Shown here piece after piece: positions 45,817-54,687 of a stretch of 64,000 nucleotides of DNA. The notes under the pieces were generated by a model. It did no database searches and had not been told where the DNA came from. It saw nothing but the letters and a program-made list of their open reading frames with translations. Source of the stretch: Microbacterium schleiferi (GTDB taxonomy: Bacteria; Actinomycetota; Actinomycetes; Actinomycetales; Microbacteriaceae); NCBI RefSeq assembly GCF_020781975.1, contig NZ_JAJGNI010000011.1, positions 26,864-90,863 of the forward strand. Direction: 5' to 3'. The position numbers and the translations under genes were made by a program. Every line of letters begins with the position of its first letter. Position 1 is the stretch's first letter.

Positions 45817-48735
45817 ATGCTCCTCGTTCTCGTGGCGTTCACGATCGGGTCACTCGCCCTGCCGGTGCTCGTGCGGGCGTGGGGGCCGCGAGCGTTCTTC
45901 TTCGCCGCCGCCGTCTCGTTCGGGGCTTTCGTCTACACCGCGGCGCTCTCTCCCCGAGTGCTCGCTTCGGACATCCCGTTCGAGTCGTTCACCTGGATCG
46001 GGCCCCTCGACATCGCGTTGTCGATGCGGATGGACACCCTCTCGTGGGTGCTCGCGCTGATCGTCACCGGAGTCGGCGCCCTCGTGCTGCTGTATTGCCG
46101 GTGGTACTTCGATGGCAAACAAGACCTCGGCCAGTTCGCCGCCGTACTGCTCGCGTTCGCGGGGGCGATGTACGGACTCGTTCTCACCGACGATGTCGTC
46201 GTGCTCGTGATGTTCTGGGAGGTCACGAGCGTTCTGTCGTACCTGCTTATCGGCTACTACAACCGGCGTGCGGCAAGCAGGCGGGCGGCGCTGCAGGCGC
46301 TCCTGGTGACAACCCTCGGTGGTCTTGTCATGCTCATCGGTGTCGTCCTGATCGTGGTGCAGGCGGGAACCTCGAGCCTGTCCGAGATCCTCGCCGACCC
46401 ACCCGTCAGTCCCGTCGCGACAGCCGCGCTCGTGCTGCTGCTGGTCGGAGCGCTCAGCAAGTCGGCGATCTTCCCGTTCCACTTCTGGCTTCCGGGTGCG
46501 ATGGCAGCGCCCACTCCGGTCTCGGCGTACCTGCACGCAGCGGCGATGGTCAAGGCGGGCATCTACCTCGTTGCGGTGTTGGCGCCGGTGTTCGCCGAGA
46601 ACCCCGCGTGGCACCCGATCGTGATCGGCCTCGGCGGCTTCACGATGCTCCTGGGCGGATGGCAAGCCCTGCGCGAGACAGACCTCAAGCGCCTCCTCGC
46701 GTACGGGACTGTCAGTCAGCTCGGTTTCCTCATGGTCGTGCTCGGGTACGGCACACAAGATGCCGCGCTGGCGGGGCTGGCGTTGCTGCTCAGCCATGCG
46801 CTCTTCAAGTCCGCGCTGTTCCTGATCGTCGGCATCATCGATCACCAGCTTTCGACCCGCGATCTTCGTGAGATCAGCGGGCTCGGACGCCAGGCGCCGG
46901 CCCTGGCCACGGCAGCGATCGTGTCGATCGCGTCCATGGTCGGGATCATCCCCACCGTCGGCTTCGTCGCCAAGGAAGGCGCTCTTGCCGCCCTCCTGGA
47001 TGAGGCGCTCGGAGGCTCGGTGTGGGGCCTCATCGCGCTGCTTGCCGTCGTCGCCGGCTCAGTCCTGACCGCGGCGTACGGCATCCGGTTCGTGTGGGGC
47101 GCCTTCTGGACCAAGCGCGACATCGTCGCCGTCTCGTGGCCGGCGCCATCGGCCGGCTTCGTTTCGGCGCCCGTCATCTTGGCTATTCTCAGCCTCGGGG
47201 GAGGCTTCGCTGCTCCCCTGCTCGATGTCGCTTTCACGCCGTACGCGCGGCTGGCGCCCGCCGCCACGCCGGGCGTTCCCGCGCCGGAGCACCCGGCTTA
47301 CCTCGCGCTGTGGCACGGGTTCGAGCCGGCCCTATGGATTTCGCTGGGTACGATCGCGCTCGGTGCCGTGCTCTTTGTCTTCACGGCGCGGGGAGTCGGA
47401 CGCCGGCGCGTTCTTCCCTTCACGGCGGTGGATGCCTATAACGGCTCGTTGCGGATGATCGAGCGACTTTCGGTGCTGACGACCACGCTCGTTCAGCGGG
47501 GATCGCTGCCGGTCTACGTCGCCACGATCTTCCTCGTGCTCGTGGCCGGCGAGGGCACCGCGTTGTTGGCCTCATCCGACTGGCAGGCCGACCTCGACGC
47601 CTTCCACACGCCCGTGCAACTGGCCGTTGCTCCGGTGATGATCGCGGCAGGAGTCATCGCCGTTCGTGCCCGCAAGCGCTACACGGGTGTCGTGCTCGTC
47701 TCGGTCACCGGCCTCGGTATGGTCGTGCTCTTCGCGACAAGCGGTGCACCTGATCTCGCTCTCACCCAGATCCTCGTCGAGACCGTCACACTGGTCGCAT
47801 TCGCGCTCGTGCTGCGCCGCATCCCGTCGCGCCTCGGCGCTCATAACGGTTCGTCGTTCGCCGTGGGCCGCGCGATATTGGCCGTGCTCGTCGGGCTGAC
47901 GATGGCCGGCGTTGCCATCGTCGCAACCGGCGCCCGCGTCGACCTGCCGATCTCGCTCGCGTTCCCGAACCTTGCTTACGAGATCGGGCACGGCAAGAAC
48001 GTCGTGAACGTCGCGCTGGTCGATCTGCGCGGCTGGGACACGATGGGTGAACTCTCGGTCGTCGTTCTCGCCGCCACCGGTGTGGCCTCCCTCGTCTTCG
48101 TGACGAATCGCTCCGACACGCTCCCTCAGATCACGCAGCCCATCATCCAGCGTGCTCAGCGCGCGGTGCGTCGCCGCACGCCGCTGGCCGAGACGGATGC
48201 CGACGGCCCGACCGGTCGCAATGCCTGGCTCGTCGCGGGGCAGCGCTTGCGTCCCGAGAACCGGTCGATCCTGCTCGAGATCGTGGTGCGGATCCTCTTC
48301 CACTCGATCATCATCGTGTCGCTGTATCTCCTGTTCGCCGGGCACAACCTTCCCGGTGGTGGGTTCGCGGCGGGTCTTGTTGCCGGGATGGCCCTGGTGA
48401 TGCGGTACATCGCCGGGGGCCGCTACGAACTGGGGGCGGCTGCTCCGACGGACGCGGGGCGCTTCCTCGGGATCGGCATGGGAATCGCCGTTGCCTGCGC
48501 GATCATCCCGCTCGCCTTCGGCGTCGAGCCGCTGACCCGGGCCATCTTCGAGGCCGAGGTTCCCGTGCTCGGGCACATCGAGTTCGTAACCTCGACGATC
48601 TTCGACATCGGTGTCTATCTGGTCGTGATCGGTCTGGTCCTGGATGTGCTGCGCAGTCTCGGCGCCGAGGTCGACCGTCAGGCGAATGCTGCCGTGAACT
48701 CCGTCGCTGCGCGCGAGGGGGTGAGCGGATCGTGA
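45817..48735 (+). CDS. mrpA: Na+/H+ antiporter subunit A fused to subunit B
   Basis: The 972-residue membrane protein has an NADH-dehydrogenase-like MrpA core (residues 1-about 650) with the proton path segments GALSKSAIFPFHFWLPGAMAAPTPVSAYLHAA and DLKRLLAYGTVSQLGF, a DUF4040-like part, and a C-terminal MnhB domain (about 830-960, from LLEIVVRILFHSIIIVSLYLLFAGHNLPGGGFAAGL). No separate mrpB exists in the operon. The complex expels Na+ in exchange for H+ and supports alkaline and salt tolerance. Confidence 0.94.
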   Translation: MLLVLVAFTIGSLALPVLVRAWGPRAFFFAAAVSFGAFVYTAALSPRVLASDIPFESFTWIGPLDIALSMRMDTLSWVLALIVTGVGALVLLYCRWYFDGKQDLGQFAAVLLAFAGAMYGLVLTDDVVVLVMFWEVTSVLSYLLIGYYNRRAASRRAALQALLVTTLGGLVMLIGVVLIVVQAGTSSLSEILADPPVSPVATAALVLLLVGALSKSAIFPFHFWLPGAMAAPTPVSAYLHAAAMVKAGIYLVAVLAPVFAENPAWHPIVIGLGGFTMLLGGWQALRETDLKRLLAYGTVSQLGFLMVVLGYGTQDAALAGLALLLSHALFKSALFLIVGIIDHQLSTRDLREISGLGRQAPALATAAIVSIASMVGIIPTVGFVAKEGALAALLDEALGGSVWGLIALLAVVAGSVLTAAYGIRFVWGAFWTKRDIVAVSWPAPSAGFVSAPVILAILSLGGGFAAPLLDVAFTPYARLAPAATPGVPAPEHPAYLALWHGFEPALWISLGTIALGAVLFVFTARGVGRRRVLPFTAVDAYNGSLRMIERLSVLTTTLVQRGSLPVYVATIFLVLVAGEGTALLASSDWQADLDAFHTPVQLAVAPVMIAAGVIAVRARKRYTGVVLVSVTGLGMVVLFATSGAPDLALTQILVETVTLVAFALVLRRIPSRLGAHNGSSFAVGRAILAVLVGLTMAGVAIVATGARVDLPISLAFPNLAYEIGHGKNVVNVALVDLRGWDTMGELSVVVLAATGVASLVFVTNRSDTLPQITQPIIQRAQRAVRRRTPLAETDADGPTGRNAWLVAGQRLRPENRSILLEIVVRILFHSIIIVSLYLLFAGHNLPGGGFAAGLVAGMALVMRYIAGGRYELGAAAPTDAGRFLGIGMGIAVACAIIPLAFGVEPLTRAIFEAEVPVLGHIEFVTSTIFDIGVYLVVIGLVLDVLRSLGAEVDRQANAAVNSVAAREGVSGS

Positions 48736-49199
48736 ACGTCTCGATCGTTCTGATCGTCATCATGGCCGTGCTCTTCGCCGCCGGTGTGTACGCGATGCTC
48801 GAGCGCAGCCTCACGCGCGTGCTCATCGGGTTTCTTCTGCTCGGCAACGCCGCAAACCTCTTACTGCTCATCGTTATGGGGCGCCCGGGGATCGCGCCCT
48901 TCTACGGCGACGGAGAACCCCAGGAGATGTCAGACCCTCTCCCCCAGGCACTGACGTTGACCGCGATCGTGATCACCTTCGCCATCTCGGCGTTCCTGCT
49001 GGCCCTGATCTACCGCTCGTGGCAGCTGGGGCAGGCCGACACCTTCGATGAAGACGAAGCGGATGTCGCGCTTCGCGAACGCGGCATGCGAGCCGACGAC
49101 GAGATGGATCAGGAGATCGAACCCGAAGACGACGATGCGACGAGCGACTTCCTCGCATCCGAAGCCGCAGAAGACAGGACGAAGGGATCAGGGTCATGA
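48732..49199 (+). CDS. mrpC: Na+/H+ antiporter subunit C
   Basis: The 155-residue NuoK-like subunit has three helices (GVYAMLERSLTRVLIGFLLLGNAANLLLL is diagnostic) and an acidic C-terminal tail of about 40 residues. GTG at 48732 overlaps the mrpA stop by 4 bp. Confidence 0.94.
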   Translation: MNVSIVLIVIMAVLFAAGVYAMLERSLTRVLIGFLLLGNAANLLLLIVMGRPGIAPFYGDGEPQEMSDPLPQALTLTAIVITFAISAFLLALIYRSWQLGQADTFDEDEADVALRERGMRADDEMDQEIEPEDDDATSDFLASEAAEDRTKGSGS

Positions 49200-50770
49200 C
49201 CGCCCTCGTTCCGCTGCTGGTCACCCTGCCCCTGCTGGGTGCGGCCATTGCGCTCGTCGCCGGACGCCACCGCCGGGTTCAGGTGGGTGTCTCTGTCGTC
49301 ACGCTCGTTCTGACGCTCGCGATCGCGACAGTGCTGCTGGTCGCCGTCGACGCGTCGAACCTCCCCTTCGCGGTGTCGGTGGGAGGCTGGCCTGTTCCGT
49401 TCGGGATCGTGCTCTACGTCGATCGCCTTGCGGCGCTGCTCGTCATGGTCTCGAGCGTCGTGCTGCTGGCCGTTCTGTTGTTCTCGATCGGGCAGGGAGC
49501 CGCCGACGGCGACGACGACACCCCGGTCTCGATCTTCCACCCGACCTACCTGATCCTCGCGGCGGGTATTTTCGTCGCCTTCACCGCGGGTGACCTGTTC
49601 AACCTGTACGTCGGGTTCGAGATTCTGCTCGTCGCGTCGTACGTGCTCATCACCCTCGGAAACAGCGAGCAACGCATCCGTGCGGGCATCACCTACATCG
49701 TCGTTTCTCTGGTTTCGTCGATCCTGTTCCTCTCGGCGATCGCGATGATCTATGGTGCGACCGGAACGGTCAACATGGTCCAGCTCGCGGACCGGATGAC
49801 GCAGTTGCCGCAGGAGACGCAGTACGTGCTGCACGTCATGCTGCTGCTGGCCTTTGCGATCAAGGCAGCGGTCTTCCCGGTCTCGTTCTGGCTTCCCGAC
49901 TCGTATCCGACGGCGCCCGCGCCGGTCACGGCGGTGTTCGCGGGCCTGCTGACGAAGGTCGGCGTCTACGCGATCATCCGCACCGAAACGCAGATCTTCC
50001 TCGAGAACGACCTCAATACGATCCTGCTCATCGCGGCGCTCGCGACGATGGTGATCGGCATCCTGGGTGCCGTCGCGCAGGCCGAACTCAAGCGGATCCT
50101 GTCGTTCACGCTGGTGAGCCACGTCGGCTACATGATCTTCGGGATCGCGATCGCCACGCCCGCGGCGATCGGGGCGACGATCTACTACATGGTCCACCAC
50201 ATCGTGGTGCAGACAACCCTCTTCCTTGCGGTGGGCCTGGTGGAGCGCCGTGCCGGCAGCACCTCGATCCTCAAGGTCAAGGGGCTCATGCGGGCAGCAC
50301 CTGTCATCGCGCTGCTGTACTTCATCCCGGCTGTCAACCTCGGCGGCCTCCCCCCGTTCTCGGGCTTCATCGGCAAGTACGCGCTGTTCGACGCAGGCGC
50401 TGCGGTCGGCACGCCGCTGATGATGACACTCATCGTCGCGGGTATCGCCACGAGCCTGCTCACCCTCTACGCCCTCATGCGCGCCTGGAACCTCTCGTTC
50501 TGGCGCGAGGAGGACGACTCCACCGAGACGTCGCAGCGAACTGCCTACCTGCGGGAGGCACCCGCGGCAACGACGATCACCGAGCGCCGCGTGATTCCGC
50601 GCATCATGACGGCAGCGACCGCGGGAATGGTCGCGTTCAGTGTCGCCCTGACGGTCTTTGCGGGGCCGCTGTATGAGATCTGCGCGCGCGTCGGTGGGGC
50701 TCTGCTCGAGCCGATCACCGTCGTGCAGTTGGATGAATCGGTCGACATGAGCGGGGAGGTGCAGCAGTGA
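49196..50770 (+). CDS. mrpD: Na+/H+ antiporter subunit D
   Basis: The 524-residue NuoN/M-like proton-pumping subunit has FAIKAAVFPVSFWLPDSYPTAPAPVTAVFAGLLTKVGVYAIIR and AELKRILSFTLVSHVGYMIFG, conserved in MrpD. ATG at 49196 overlaps mrpC (ATGA), and its end overlaps mrpE (GTGA). Confidence 0.95.
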   Translation: MTALVPLLVTLPLLGAAIALVAGRHRRVQVGVSVVTLVLTLAIATVLLVAVDASNLPFAVSVGGWPVPFGIVLYVDRLAALLVMVSSVVLLAVLLFSIGQGAADGDDDTPVSIFHPTYLILAAGIFVAFTAGDLFNLYVGFEILLVASYVLITLGNSEQRIRAGITYIVVSLVSSILFLSAIAMIYGATGTVNMVQLADRMTQLPQETQYVLHVMLLLAFAIKAAVFPVSFWLPDSYPTAPAPVTAVFAGLLTKVGVYAIIRTETQIFLENDLNTILLIAALATMVIGILGAVAQAELKRILSFTLVSHVGYMIFGIAIATPAAIGATIYYMVHHIVVQTTLFLAVGLVERRAGSTSILKVKGLMRAAPVIALLYFIPAVNLGGLPPFSGFIGKYALFDAGAAVGTPLMMTLIVAGIATSLLTLYALMRAWNLSFWREEDDSTETSQRTAYLREAPAATTITERRVIPRIMTAATAGMVAFSVALTVFAGPLYEICARVGGALLEPITVVQLDESVDMSGEVQQ

Positions 50771-51342
50771 CAGATCGCCCGGCCGAGACCGTCGGCTTCT
50801 TCACCGCCCTGTGGCGTCAGCTTCCCGTTCTGCTCTGGCTGATCGCACTGTGGATGCTGCTGTGGGGACAGTTCACGCTGCTCGCCTTCCTCACCGGGCT
50901 CGTCGCTGCGGTCGCTGTGACCACCATTTTCCATCTGCCCGTGGTCGAACTGTCGAACCGACTGAACCTCTGGTACGCGCTCGTGTTCGTCGTTACCTTC
51001 CTCGCGGGACTGGTGCGCGGTTCGCTGACTGTTGCGTGGCAGGTGCTCGATCTGCGCAGACAGCCCGGCGCAGCCGTCATCGCCGTCCAGCTGCGCACCG
51101 ATGACGACCTGCTGATGGCACACACCGCGATCGCCTGTTCCCTGATTCCCGGCTCGCTCGTGCTGGATGCCGACCGTGATCGCCGCATCCTGTACCTCCA
51201 CGTCATCGGCGTACGTGGCCAGGAACAGATCGAGGCCCACCGTCGCGAGACGCTCACGTGGGAGGCGCGCCTGACCCGGGCATTCGGATCCCGCGAGCAG
51301 CTCGAACGGCTGAGGCGGGCGCAGGAAGCGGAGGTGTCATGA
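50767..51342 (+). CDS. mrpE: Na+/H+ antiporter subunit E
   Basis: The 191-residue MnhE subunit has two or three N-terminal helices and a cytosolic domain containing HTAIACSLIPGSLVLDADRDRRILYLHVIG, the family core. It overlaps both neighbours by 4 bp. Confidence 0.93.
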   Translation: MTDRPAETVGFFTALWRQLPVLLWLIALWMLLWGQFTLLAFLTGLVAAVAVTTIFHLPVVELSNRLNLWYALVFVVTFLAGLVRGSLTVAWQVLDLRRQPGAAVIAVQLRTDDDLLMAHTAIACSLIPGSLVLDADRDRRILYLHVIGVRGQEQIEAHRRETLTWEARLTRAFGSREQLERLRRAQEAEVS

Positions 51343-51614
51343 CGATCTCGACGATCCTGATCATCGCGATTTACGTCGCGTTCACGGCAGCGGCGCTCAT
51401 CACGCTGTGGCGCATCGTCGTCGGTCCCTCGATCCTTGACCGCGCTGTCGCATCCGATGTGCTGCTGACCGAGGTTGTCTGCATCCTCGGCGCCGACATG
51501 GTGATCGGACACCACACCCGCACCCTGCCGGTGCTCCTGATCATCGCGGCGGTCGGCATCTTCGGATCGATCGCGATCGCACGGTTCGTCGCACGAAAGG
51601 ACGTGACGAAATGA
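51339..51614 (+). CDS. mrpF: Na+/H+ antiporter subunit F
   Basis: The 91-residue three-helix MnhF subunit has WRIVVGPSILDRAVASDVLLTEVVCILG, the family signature. ATG at 51339 overlaps mrpE (ATGA) and was chosen over an upstream ATG inside mrpE. Confidence 0.94.
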   Translation: MTISTILIIAIYVAFTAAALITLWRIVVGPSILDRAVASDVLLTEVVCILGADMVIGHHTRTLPVLLIIAAVGIFGSIAIARFVARKDVTK

Positions 51615-51997
51615 CGGATGCTGAGATCGCGGCCCTTCTGGACGGAGCCGCTCTCGTGCTGATCCTGATCGGCGCGCTGTTGTGTGTGACGGCGGCGATC
51701 GGACTCGTGAGGTTTCGCGATGTGCCGAGCCGTCTGCATGCCGCGACCAAGCCGCAGGTCCTGGGCGTCATCCTGGTCTGTGTCGCGATCGCCCTCGCAC
51801 AGCGCAGTTGGGCAGTGGTCGCGTTCATCGTGCCGATCATCCTGATCCAGCTCGCGGCATCGCCGCTGGCCGCTCATATGGTGGGGCGCCAGGCCTACCG
51901 CAACCGCACGATGGACGTGGATGACCTCGTCGTCGACGAACTCGCCGACGCCGAGATCGAGACCTCCCGCCCCGAGACCGGCGCTGATCCCGGTTGA
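51611..51997 (+). CDS. mrpG: Na+/H+ antiporter subunit G
   Basis: The 128-residue MnhG subunit has three helices and the pattern GLVRFRDVPSRLHAATKPQVLGVILV. It is the last gene of the operon; its stop is only 3 bp from the stop of the convergent acylase gene. The Asp/Glu-rich C-terminal tail is longer than the family core. Confidence 0.93.
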   Translation: MTDAEIAALLDGAALVLILIGALLCVTAAIGLVRFRDVPSRLHAATKPQVLGVILVCVAIALAQRSWAVVAFIVPIILIQLAASPLAAHMVGRQAYRNRTMDVDDLVVDELADAEIETSRPETGADPG

Positions 51998-52000
51998 CGC

Positions 52001-54592
52001 TCAGTTCGCCGGCTCGAGAGTCAGGGTGTGCTCGGTGGCAGCGGTTACAGCATCCCGAGTGAAGGCCCACGGTATGAGTCCTGCCGCTTGCCACGTTGCT
52101 GTCTGGTCGGTGTAGTTCTCATGGAACGCGTGACCGCTCGCGCCCGTCAGGTGGTTCCAGCCTGACGCGTCGAAGTGACTCAGGTCGACGACCATGCGCA
52201 TCGAGGGCACCGTCGTCGTCGCGAAACCCTCACCGAGCGGCCATCCGGTCGCGTTGACCACCGAAGAGCCGCCGCCCACCGGGAACGGACCGCGGTTGAA
52301 CAGGGCCTCGATGGGCGCGATACCCGAGGTGCCGAAGGTCTCGTGGGTGAGCGTGATCGCGTGCAGGGTGCCCCACCGCCACTGGAGTGGGTTTGATCCC
52401 TGCGCCGTCGTGAGGATCTCGGTCGCGCTGCGGGCGCTGGCCTCCAGCATGTCCCGCTGTCCCGACACGCCGATCTCGGTGTTCGTCCACCAGGGCGAAC
52501 CCGGGTCTGCCAGCAGGTTCTGCACCACGAGGAACTGTCGCGACTGGCTTGTCAGTGGAACAGGCGTCGATCGACCGCGCGTGAACAGGTTCTGCGCGAG
52601 TTCGTCCCACACCACGTTCGCGAAGGCGGCTGCCGACGAGTCGGCGTCGTTCTGCGCGTCCCACTGCCGCAGCAGATCGAGTGCGGCATCGGTAGCCTCG
52701 TCGCCGGTCCGAAGGTTTTCGGACACGGTGATGAGGGTCTTGCCGATCTCGGACTGGTTGTCGGCCTGGATGCCGCGCATCACCTCGGCGGTGACGGGCC
52801 CTTCGGCTATGGCGCGCTGCAACAGTTCGTCGATGCGGGCCGCGCGCCAGCCGTAGTCCCAGTCGCGCGTGAGGAAGTACGGGTAGTTCTGGTCGACGAT
52901 CGCGTTGTTCGCGGTGACGATGTACCCCTCGTCGGGGTTGTAGGCCACCGGCAGATCCGCGAACGGGACGTAGCCCTGCCAGTCATAGGCCGAGTCCCAT
53001 CCGGGCTGGGGCAGGGACCCGTCACCGGCGCCGCGGATCGGCAGCTGCCCCGGAGTCTGATAGCCGATGTTGCCGGTGACATCCGCATAGATGAGGTTCT
53101 GTGCCGGCACGACGAACTTCTCGGCGGCGGCGCGGAACCCGGTGAAGTCCGTGGCGGCGTTCAGCTCGAAGATCGCCGTGGCCGTCGTTCCCGGTTGCAG
53201 CGCGGTCCATTGGATGCTGACGGCAGTCTCCCCTTCGGGCTCAGCCGTCGGGGTCACGGTGGCGCCTGCCGTGCCGGTCACGGGATCATCGGCGATCGCG
53301 TCGAAGTCCGCGGTCAGCCCCGAGACGATCGGGCCGTGCACCGTCGAGCGGATGGTCAGCTCGACATCCTCACCGCCGGCGACTTTCAGCGTTTCGGTGC
53401 GGGTGTCGAGGTCGACCAGCTGACCGTCGCGCCAGTACCGGTCGCCGTCGAGCTTCTCGATGTAGAGGTCGACGACATCCGTCGTGAGATTGGTGAACCC
53501 CCACGCGATCGACGCGTTGTGCCCGATGATGATGCCGGGCACGCCCGAGAAGCTGAAGCCGCTGACATCGAACGGGCACGTGTCACTCACGACGGAGCAG
53601 CGCAGACCGGCCTGGTACCAGACGCTCGGCAGGGAGGCTCCGAGGTGGGGGTCGTTGGCCAGCAGCGGCATCCCGGTGTCGGTGTAGTCGCCGGCCACCA
53701 CCCAGGAGTTCGAACCGATGCCCTCGCCCGTGCCGCCGATCAGCGTCGAGACGGCGCTCACGACATCGGCCACCTCGGTCCACCGGATGCCGGCGGTCGC
53801 GGCATCCGCCGTCTCGGTCGCTGCCGGAACGTCAGTGATCTCAGGGACGATGACCGGGTTCTCGTCGAACGGGTAGGGCGGGTACAGCTCGAGGACCTGC
53901 TCATCGGTGTAGGTGGTGGCGAGCAACGCGCGCTCGGTCTCGGTTTCGATGTTGGACCGGAGGTCCCAGGCCATCGCTTTCAACCACGCGACCGAATCGG
54001 CGGGAGTCCAGGGTTCGATCTCGTAGTGGGCGTTCTGAAGGCCGAGAACTGCATACTCCAGTGAGATGTCTGCCTTGTCGCGGTCCACGAGATACGCGTT
54101 AACCCCGTCGGCGTAGGACTGGTAGTACGAGAGCGTGGTCTCATCGAGCGCCGCCACTTCCTGCTCGGCGATCTCGCGCCAGCCGAGAGTCCGCAAGAAC
54201 GCATCGGTGCCGAGCTGGCTCTCGCCGAACAGCTCCGCCAGGCGGCCACTGGTGACGTGGCGGCGGAAGTCCATCTCCCAGAAGCGGTCCTGCGCGTGGA
54301 CGTAGCCCTGCGCGAAGAACAGATCGTCGGTGGAGCTTGCGGTGATCGTCGGGATGCCGAGCTCGGAGCGCTGCACGGTGACGGCGCCCGAAAGCCCGTC
54401 CAGGGCGATCGTTCCCTCGGTCTGCGGGAAGGAGCGGTTCACGAACCACACGCCGACTCCCGCGGCGATCAGCGCGAGCACGACGACCCCCACGAACACG
54501 CTGTAGGCGATGAGGCCGATGCGGCGGCCGAGGCGCGGGCGAGCCGGCGCGTCCGGGGCATCTCCGCTGAGGGCGGCTGCGGTCTTCGACAT
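52001..54592 (-). CDS. Membrane-anchored penicillin acylase family protein
   Basis: The 863-residue Ntn-hydrolase precursor has a transmembrane helix at about 25-50 and then the acylase fold. Segments GIPTITASSTDDLFFAQGYVHAQDRFWEMD and GSNSWVVAG identify the family; Ser294 after Gly293 is the predicted nucleophile created by autocleavage, and LLANDPHL follows. Homologues hydrolyse penicillins, acyl-homoserine lactones or other amides. ATG at 54592 with GAGAGG upstream was preferred to GTG at 54622. The enzyme should face outside; its substrate is unknown. Confidence 0.92.
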   Translation of the reverse strand: MSKTAAALSGDAPDAPARPRLGRRIGLIAYSVFVGVVVLALIAAGVGVWFVNRSFPQTEGTIALDGLSGAVTVQRSELGIPTITASSTDDLFFAQGYVHAQDRFWEMDFRRHVTSGRLAELFGESQLGTDAFLRTLGWREIAEQEVAALDETTLSYYQSYADGVNAYLVDRDKADISLEYAVLGLQNAHYEIEPWTPADSVAWLKAMAWDLRSNIETETERALLATTYTDEQVLELYPPYPFDENPVIVPEITDVPAATETADAATAGIRWTEVADVVSAVSTLIGGTGEGIGSNSWVVAGDYTDTGMPLLANDPHLGASLPSVWYQAGLRCSVVSDTCPFDVSGFSFSGVPGIIIGHNASIAWGFTNLTTDVVDLYIEKLDGDRYWRDGQLVDLDTRTETLKVAGGEDVELTIRSTVHGPIVSGLTADFDAIADDPVTGTAGATVTPTAEPEGETAVSIQWTALQPGTTATAIFELNAATDFTGFRAAAEKFVVPAQNLIYADVTGNIGYQTPGQLPIRGAGDGSLPQPGWDSAYDWQGYVPFADLPVAYNPDEGYIVTANNAIVDQNYPYFLTRDWDYGWRAARIDELLQRAIAEGPVTAEVMRGIQADNQSEIGKTLITVSENLRTGDEATDAALDLLRQWDAQNDADSSAAAFANVVWDELAQNLFTRGRSTPVPLTSQSRQFLVVQNLLADPGSPWWTNTEIGVSGQRDMLEASARSATEILTTAQGSNPLQWRWGTLHAITLTHETFGTSGIAPIEALFNRGPFPVGGGSSVVNATGWPLGEGFATTTVPSMRMVVDLSHFDASGWNHLTGASGHAFHENYTDQTATWQAAGLIPWAFTRDAVTAATEHTLTLEPAN

Positions 54593-54687
54593 TGAAGCCT
54601 CTCGGGTGGGGCTGGTGGACACGCCGTCGCAGCGGGACTGGGATTCGGTGTCAGACGGTCATCCTAGCTCGCCAGCCCCGAACCGGG

